19,786 nucleotides of DNA. It comes from Sedimentisphaerales bacterium (GTDB lineage Bacteria; Planctomycetota; Phycisphaerae; Sedimentisphaerales; SG8-4). How positions within the stretch are numbered: position 1 is the stretch's first letter; each line of letters begins with the position of its first letter. The notes beneath the pieces are model-generated. The model made no database searches. It saw nothing but the letters and a program-made list of their open reading frames with translations, and was not told the DNA's origin. The stretch is taken from assembly GCA_016928975.1 (NCBI GenBank), contig JAFGJR010000195.1, positions 1-19,786 of the forward strand, given 5' to 3'. A program made the position numbers and the translations under genes. This document shows positions 15,681-19,786 of the stretch, piece by piece.

Positions 15681-16859
15681 ATGAACAGATTACACGTCAC
15701 GCAAGGAGGACGCGTCCTGCTGCTGGTGGTATCCACATCCTGCCCGCTGCTCTGCGGTGCTATCCGGCCGGAGGCGAAGGTGATCGGTAAGGAGGCCCAT
15801 GCAGCAGCATCAGTGCATGCGGCGGACCTGGACGCCGATGGTGACTTGGACGTGCTGTCGGCTTCTACCAGAGACAATAAGATTTCCTGGTATGCAAACG
15901 TTGGCGCGGGCCTCTTCGGACCCCGGCAGGTCATCACCACAGCCGCCGATATGCCAGGGTCCGTATACGCGGCGGACCTGGACGGCGATAATGACATAGA
16001 CGTGCTCTCCGCTTCTCTTGGGGACAACAAGATTGCCTGGTATGCCAACGACGGATCGGGCCATTTTGGCCCCCAGCAGGTCGTCACCACAGAGGCCCAT
16101 CACCCACGCTCTGTGTACGCGGCGGACCTGGATGGTGACCGCGACCTGGACGTCCTTTCGGCCTCCGACATTGACGGCAAGGTAGCGTGGTATGCCAACA
16201 ATGGATCAGGCCATTTTAGCCCTCAGCAGGTCATCACCACTACAGACGATGACTTCGGGTCCGTGTACGCGGCGGACTTGGATGGCGATGGGGACTTGGA
16301 TGTGCTCTCGGCTTCCTTTGGCCCGTCTAATGCTGACGATCATACAGCCAGCATTGCCTGGTATGCCAACAACGGGTCCGGCCATTTCGCGCCCCAGCAG
16401 GTGATCAGCACAACGCCCGGTGAGACGTTTTCTGTGTACGCGGCGGACTTGGATGGCGACGGAGACATGGATGTACTCTCGACCCATGTCGTGTCGACCC
16501 CATGGCAGGTTCTGTCGGGGGGCGTAACGTGGTATGCAAACGATGGATCAGGCCATTTCGGCAGTCCGCAGGTGGTTGCTAAAGGGGCCTCTTATGCAGC
16601 GATGTACGTGCGCGCGGCAGATCTGAATGGTGATAAGGTCCTGGATGTCCTGTCTAATTGTCCTTGGGACCGCAAGATAGTCTGGTATGTGAATGATGGA
16701 TCGGGCCATTTCGGCAGTCCGCAGGTGATCAGTACAGAGACCTACACGCCAGTATCCGTGTATGCGGCGGACATGGACAGCGACGGGGACTTGGACGTGC
16801 TGTCGGCTTCCGTCGAGCCGATGGGGGCTGGCCAGATTGCCTGGTACGAGAACAAATAA
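15681..16859 (+). CDS. Secreted FG-GAP/VCBS repeat protein, predicted seven-bladed propeller
   Basis: This 392-aa secreted protein is made almost wholly of seven repeats of an FG-GAP/VCBS type. ATG 15681 has GGAAGGG (15667-15673) seven bases upstream and begins a signal peptide with a hydrophobic core at about 12-24. Each repeat reads S-V-Y-A-A-D-L-D-G-D-x-D-L-D-V-L-S-A-S, then a K-I-A-W-Y-A-N-D-G-S-G-H-F segment and P-Q-Q-V-I-T-T. The D-x-D-x-D-x-x-D loops should bind calcium. The first blades have an exact 50-residue period (A-D-L at 48, 98, 148 and 198); blades 4-6 carry inserted loops. The last repeat ends at I-A-W-Y-E-N-K, and an R-P-E-A-K-V-I strand before repeat 1 could close the ring. 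No sorting signal or anchor is seen. The role, perhaps adhesion or ligand binding, is inferred. Confidence 0.85.
   Translation: MNRLHVTQGGRVLLLVVSTSCPLLCGAIRPEAKVIGKEAHAAASVHAADLDADGDLDVLSASTRDNKISWYANVGAGLFGPRQVITTAADMPGSVYAADLDGDNDIDVLSASLGDNKIAWYANDGSGHFGPQQVVTTEAHHPRSVYAADLDGDRDLDVLSASDIDGKVAWYANNGSGHFSPQQVITTTDDDFGSVYAADLDGDGDLDVLSASFGPSNADDHTASIAWYANNGSGHFAPQQVISTTPGETFSVYAADLDGDGDMDVLSTHVVSTPWQVLSGGVTWYANDGSGHFGSPQVVAKGASYAAMYVRAADLNGDKVLDVLSNCPWDRKIVWYVNDGSGHFGSPQVISTETYTPVSVYAADMDSDGDLDVLSASVEPMGAGQIAWYENK
15810..16859 (+). repeat. Seven in-frame coding repeats of about 150 bp
   Basis: Repeated DNA underlies the FG-GAP protein. Segments such as GCGGACCTGGA and TGGTATGCCAACGA recur, exactly 150 bp apart in the first copies. 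Copies 1-4 and 7 are close in sequence; copy 6 is the most diverged. The near identity suggests recent duplication or gene conversion within the gene. Confidence 0.8.
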
Positions 16860-16978
16860 ATGACAGATGCGATTCTGTCGGCCTCTCGGTGATGCAGGTC
16901 TTGCCCTGCCAGAGAGACCGCAAAGAGCCCGTCGATGTCGCAGGGCAGAGAGGTCCTACGACAACGGGACGTAGGATA

Positions 16979-17012
16979 GAGGACGGAGGAGAGTGAGGTC
17001 TCCTCCGTCCTC
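16979..17012. terminator. 14-bp perfect hairpin between convergent genes
   Basis: GAGGACGGAGGAGA (16979-16992) and TCTCCTCCGTCCTC (16999-17012) pair perfectly around a 6-nt loop. A smaller 7-bp inverted repeat (TCCTACG 16954-16960 with CGTAGGA 16970-16976) precedes it. Neither side has a T tract, so intrinsic termination is uncertain. The position, 15 bp from the stop of the oxidoreductase gene and about 120 bp from that of the FG-GAP gene, fits a shared 3'-end structure. Confidence 0.6.
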
Positions 17013-17026
17013 AGACTATCGATTTG

Positions 17027-18550
17027 TCACACCTTATCTGCGGTGGGGCAGATGAAGGGGGCGCGGTACTCGCGGCGGAGGAGCTTGTTGGCGGGGTCGC
17101 TGTTGGCGAAGACCTCCTTTTGCGGGTCGAAGGTCAGCAGCGGGCCCATCGAGATCGAGTATTTCGCGAAGTCCACGCCGTTGTCTTTCAGGTGTTGGAG
17201 CGTCCGGTTCAGGGTCGCGACGTTGTCGTCATGGCTCTTGACCTTTTCCAGGATCGCCTTGGCCTGATCGATGGAGACCTTGTTCTGCTCGCCGAGATAG
17301 TAGCTGATATTGGCGAAATGCGCGACGGAGGCGGAGAGGTGGCCCTGGAAGGCGTCGGAGTTCAGGGTCTCGGCCTTGCGGCTGCGCACGGCGTCGAGGA
17401 AGTTGCCGTAGTGGTCGCCGCCGCCTTTGAACTCCTTGACCTGCTTGCCCGCCAGGTCAAAGACGACGCAGTGCGTGTATTCGCGCTGGACGAGGATGCC
17501 TTCGGAGCCGTAGAAGATCACGCCGATCTGGTTGCCCTTGGTGGAGCCGAAGAGCTTGTTGATCTGCTCGTCGGCGGAGTTGTCGACGGACAGGCCGCGA
17601 GTCTCGAAGACCATCGTCTTATCGCCGTAATCGTAGATGCCGACTTCGGTATTGGCGGTGTCGCCGGCGTCGATGTACTTATCGTCGTTGCGTTCCGCCT
17701 GGTAGCCGAGCCGGCCGCCATAGGCGATCACGCTATTGGGCTGGCGGTTGATCCCCAGGCCCCAGCGAGCGATGTCCGCCTGGTGCGGGCCCTGGTTGCC
17801 GGAGTCGCCGTTGCCGTAGAGTCGCTGCCAGTGCCAGTCGTAATGGAAGTTCGGGCGGGTGAGCTTGGGCGAGGTGTATGGGGCCGGTCCGCTCCACAGG
17901 TCGAAATCGACATGGGCGGGGATCGGGTAATCGCCAAGGGCGCCGATGGACTTACGTCGTTTGTAGCACAGGCCGCGCGCGAGGCTCACCGTCCCGATGC
18001 CGCCGTCGGCGATGAACCTCATGGCGTTCCGGACGGCTGGGTTGGAGCGGCATTGCGTGCCCACCTGGCAGATCCGGCCGTACTTCTTGGCCGCTGCGAC
18101 CAGCGCGGCCCCCTCCGGAATGTCGTGACTGATCGGCTTTTCGAGGTAGGCGTCCTTGCCCGCCTGCATGGCCCACACGCCGCACAGCGCGTGCCAGTGG
18201 TTCGGCGTGGCGGTCGAAATGAAGTGAATGCTCTTGTCGTCAAAGACCTGGCGCATGTCCTTGACCCACTTGGGCCGCCGGCTGGTCTTCTTCTCGATCG
18301 CGGCGCAGTTTTCCTGGCCGACCTTCTCGTCGATATCGACGATGTAGGCGATCTCAACGTCCTTGCGCCTTGAGAAGGCGTCGATGTGATCGCCGCCGCG
18401 ACCGTTGCAGCCGATCACGGCACACAGGAGTTTGTCGTTCGGACCGGCGGCCTGTCCCCTGGCAAGGCCGCTGAACATCGGGGCGGCGGACAACGCCGCG
18501 GCTACAGACACAGACTCCCGCAGAAATTGACGACGTGTTTGTTGCATCAT
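17027..18550 (-). CDS. Tat-exported Gfo/Idh/MocA family oxidoreductase
   Basis: This 507-aa NAD(P)-dependent sugar or cyclitol oxidoreductase is predicted to be exported by Tat with its cofactor bound. ATG 18550 has AGGAG eight bases upstream. A GTG at 18559 overlaps that ribosome-binding site and was rejected. The signal peptide carries T-R-R-Q-F-L (5-10) and likely ends after A-R-G-Q-A. The Rossmann domain starts V-I-G-C-N-G-R-G-G; the family E-K-P motif is in Y-L-E-K-P-I-S-H-D; and N-Q-G-P-H-Q-A-D holds the likely catalytic His. Length exceeds the cytosolic family norm (about 350 aa), as is usual for planctomycete exported members with a longer C-terminal domain. Its substrate is unknown. 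It forms a single-gene unit. Confidence 0.92.
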   Translation of the reverse strand: MMQQTRRQFLRESVSVAAALSAAPMFSGLARGQAAGPNDKLLCAVIGCNGRGGDHIDAFSRRKDVEIAYIVDIDEKVGQENCAAIEKKTSRRPKWVKDMRQVFDDKSIHFISTATPNHWHALCGVWAMQAGKDAYLEKPISHDIPEGAALVAAAKKYGRICQVGTQCRSNPAVRNAMRFIADGGIGTVSLARGLCYKRRKSIGALGDYPIPAHVDFDLWSGPAPYTSPKLTRPNFHYDWHWQRLYGNGDSGNQGPHQADIARWGLGINRQPNSVIAYGGRLGYQAERNDDKYIDAGDTANTEVGIYDYGDKTMVFETRGLSVDNSADEQINKLFGSTKGNQIGVIFYGSEGILVQREYTHCVVFDLAGKQVKEFKGGGDHYGNFLDAVRSRKAETLNSDAFQGHLSASVAHFANISYYLGEQNKVSIDQAKAILEKVKSHDDNVATLNRTLQHLKDNGVDFAKYSISMGPLLTFDPQKEVFANSDPANKLLRREYRAPFICPTADKV

Positions 18551-18589
18551 GGCAGTCACTCCTATTGAGACGCGAAATCTTGCGTGACT

Positions 18590-18618
18590 ACTATACCACC
18601 TCTCGCCGCCGGTGGGAA
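18590..18618 (-). promoter_or_regulatory. Candidate promoter of the Gfo/Idh/MocA gene
   Basis: On the minus strand TATAGT (18595-18590) matches the -10 consensus at five of six positions. TTCCCA (18618-18613), 17 bp upstream, matches the -35 at four of six. The predicted leader is about 33 nt. Confidence 0.45.
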
Positions 18619-18628
18619 GTGGCAGCCC

Positions 18629-18685
18629 GTTTGTAGTGTGCCCGCAAGGGCGTCCAGAGAAACGCCTTGCGGCGTCACTACAAAC
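18629..18685. repeat. 57-bp imperfect inverted repeat
   Basis: Outer arms GTTTGTAGTG (18629-18638) and CACTACAAAC (18676-18685) are perfect complements. Inside them, CCGCAAGGGCGT (18642-18653) pairs imperfectly with ACGCCTTGCGGC (18662-18673) around a loop of about 8 nt. The whole element folds as one long hairpin and resembles a mobile or REP-like intergenic repeat. Only one copy is in this window. Confidence 0.6.
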
Positions 18686-18906
18686 CAGCTCACTTGACTA
18701 GGGCGCCCAGATGCTCGAGCTCCCCATGACCCCGAGCGAGTCCGCAAGGCCATCGCCACCCTTGCATGGCGGGATCGAGGCCGGACATCTCGCATGGGAA
18801 TCCGGGCGGCACAGATGTGTCCTTGCGCTCGACGAGGCCGTCCCTCATCCGCCTGCGGCACCGGACCGGCCCACCAGCGACAAGATTTTGTGACGAATCC
18901 GGCAAA

Positions 18907-18930
18907 AATACGTATTTATGCGTATTGACA
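18907..18930 (+). promoter_or_regulatory. Candidate operator overlapping a TTGACA box
   Basis: AATACG (18907-18912) and CGTATT (18921-18926) form an inverted repeat. CGTATT also occurs as a direct repeat at 18911 and 18921, exactly 10 bp apart (one helical turn). The right arm overlaps TTGACA (18925-18930). No good -10 follows at the usual distance, so this may be an activator-dependent promoter or a regulator site for the secreted protein gene at 19186. Confidence 0.4.
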
Positions 18931-19185
18931 AACTCCCGGAAAGGCGTAGCGTGACTTGAAACCATCGAGCAGCTCGACGCCGGCTGCTTCCATACGCTGT
19001 AACGGGCAGCGATCATCAATCGCCAGGGGCGCCGAGCTTCGTGTGGGTCTACGCGGAGTTGGTGCAAATATCTGCCGCCGGCCGCGATGTGTCATATATC
19101 AGAAACTCCATACCGAGGCATTTCTAAAAGGTGACGGGATGAACGCGCGAGCGGCATCCGTGACTGACAACCGAGAGGGGTAGAT

Positions 19186-19786
19186 ATGACGACGATACGA
19201 ATGGCGGTCCTGTTGGGTCTCGTGCTCACTATTGCTGGCGGCAACCAAATCGCTTCCGCTCAGTACCTTGTGGATTCTGATTTCAATGCCAGTGCCAACA
19301 GTGCGGCTCTGCGAGCCAATTCGTCGAGTCAGGACTGGTACGAAAGCAGACAGGACGGCACGAACGGCCCGAACCTTCTCACTCTCGACACCACCAGCGT
19401 GGGCAGCAACACGTCGAAGAAGGCGAAACTCACCTCAAGCACGGCTAACCCTGGCGGCAACGCCTATTTGACGCAGGAGTTCAGCTCCCCACAGACGGGG
19501 CGTTTTACAGCGCAGTGGCGCATCTATGTGGATTCCATAACCGATATCTCCGGCCACCCCGACTGCGCCGGCTGGATGATGATCGGCGACGATTCGGATT
19601 CCAGCAGCAAAGGACCGAACGCCAGCGACAGTGAGCGGTTCGTTTACATGGCGTTCCTCAAGAATGGGGGCGGCACCAGTGGCACGATGGATTTGGTGGC
19701 GATGGAGAGATACGTGACGACGCTCACTCCCATCGCATCGAATCTGTCCCTTGATCGCTGGTATACGATACGAGTTGACGTGGACC
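19186..19786 (+). CDS. Secreted protein, N-terminal part only (cut by window edge)
   Basis: An open frame runs from ATG 19186 to the end of the window (200 codons, no stop). AGGGG lies five bases upstream. Residues 1-25 form a clear signal peptide with a hydrophobic core and cleavage after A-S-A. The mature part is rich in Ser, Thr, Asn and Gly. It contains a stretch of alternating hydrophobic strands from about residue 100 (F-T-A-Q-W-R-I-Y-V-D) to the edge (W-Y-T-I-R-V-D-V-D). That pattern suggests a concanavalin-like jelly-roll domain as in LamG or polysaccharide-lyase-like proteins. Family and any C-terminal sorting signal cannot be judged because the 3' end is missing. Confidence 0.75.
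   Translation, partial: MTTIRMAVLLGLVLTIAGGNQIASAQYLVDSDFNASANSAALRANSSSQDWYESRQDGTNGPNLLTLDTTSVGSNTSKKAKLTSSTANPGGNAYLTQEFSSPQTGRFTAQWRIYVDSITDISGHPDCAGWMMIGDDSDSSSKGPNASDSERFVYMAFLKNGGGTSGTMDLVAMERYVTTLTPIASNLSLDRWYTIRVDVD

Larger units (their letters stand above)
18551..19185. other. Divergent intergenic region
   Basis: This 635-bp region lies between the minus-strand oxidoreductase and the plus-strand secreted protein at 19186. It holds the oxidoreductase promoter candidate, a 57-bp inverted repeat and a candidate operator/promoter, all listed separately. No open frame has a convincing ribosome-binding site. About 18931-19170 shows nothing I can name. Confidence 0.5.

Noticed and set aside
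15810..16859. Regular 150-bp repeats considered as a CRISPR array or tandem satellite
   Set aside because: The repeats stay in one reading frame, encode FG-GAP motifs and lack unique spacers.
17024..18373. 449-codon plus-strand open frame
   Set aside because: It lies opposite the Gfo/Idh/MocA gene, has biased Val/Ala/Asp composition and no ribosome-binding site.

Overview
The window reads as a high-GC chromosome fragment from a diderm bacterium, most likely a planctomycete of the Phycisphaerae/Sedimentisphaerales kind (inference). The clues are Tat-exported Gfo/Idh/MocA and sugar-isomerase proteins, a very large family-106-like glycosidase lipoprotein, a secreted FG-GAP protein, an outer-membrane lipid transport operon, widely spaced genes, and several families of palindromic intergenic repeats. 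No rRNA, tRNA, transposase, integrase or CRISPR array was seen.

Layout. Positions 1-690 hold no convincing gene, only short degenerate repeats. 691-4466 (minus) is a two-gene restriction-modification-like unit: a 1040-aa adenine-N6 DNA methylase, followed through an ATGA overlap by a 218-aa protein carrying a D...ExK nuclease-like signature. 4788-8457 (minus) is a tight lipid-transport operon running mlaE (with fused STAS domain), mlaF, mlaD, then a PqiC-type lipoprotein. 8458-9233 is non-coding and contains a promoter candidate and a foldable leader for a secreted Cys/Gly-rich protein (9234-9878, plus), which ends in a textbook terminator. 10108-10989 (plus) is a Tat-exported sugar phosphate isomerase/epimerase-like TIM barrel. 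11214-12065 (plus) is accD, with its own sigma70-like promoter. 12233-15442 (minus) is the large glycosidase lipoprotein, convergent with accD; a nested palindromic repeat lies between them. 15681-16859 (plus) is a secreted protein of seven FG-GAP/VCBS repeats, predicted to form a seven-bladed propeller. 17027-18550 (minus) is a Tat-exported Gfo/Idh/MocA oxidoreductase; a strong hairpin separates these convergent genes. 18551-19185 is non-coding, with a 57-bp inverted repeat and a candidate operator. A secreted protein begins at 19186 and runs off the right edge.

How the genes work together. Three modules are visible. The first is DNA modification/defence (691-4466). The second is envelope lipid trafficking (mlaEFD plus lipoprotein), with accD supplying malonyl-CoA for fatty-acid synthesis as an independent housekeeping gene. 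The third is scattered extracytoplasmic carbohydrate handling: glycosidase, isomerase, oxidoreductase and secreted propeller or jelly-roll proteins. The carbohydrate genes are not in one operon.

The points most worth following up are the split methylase/nuclease pair, the Cys-rich secreted protein with its long leader, and the nested palindrome whose two halves differ by stem-compensating changes.
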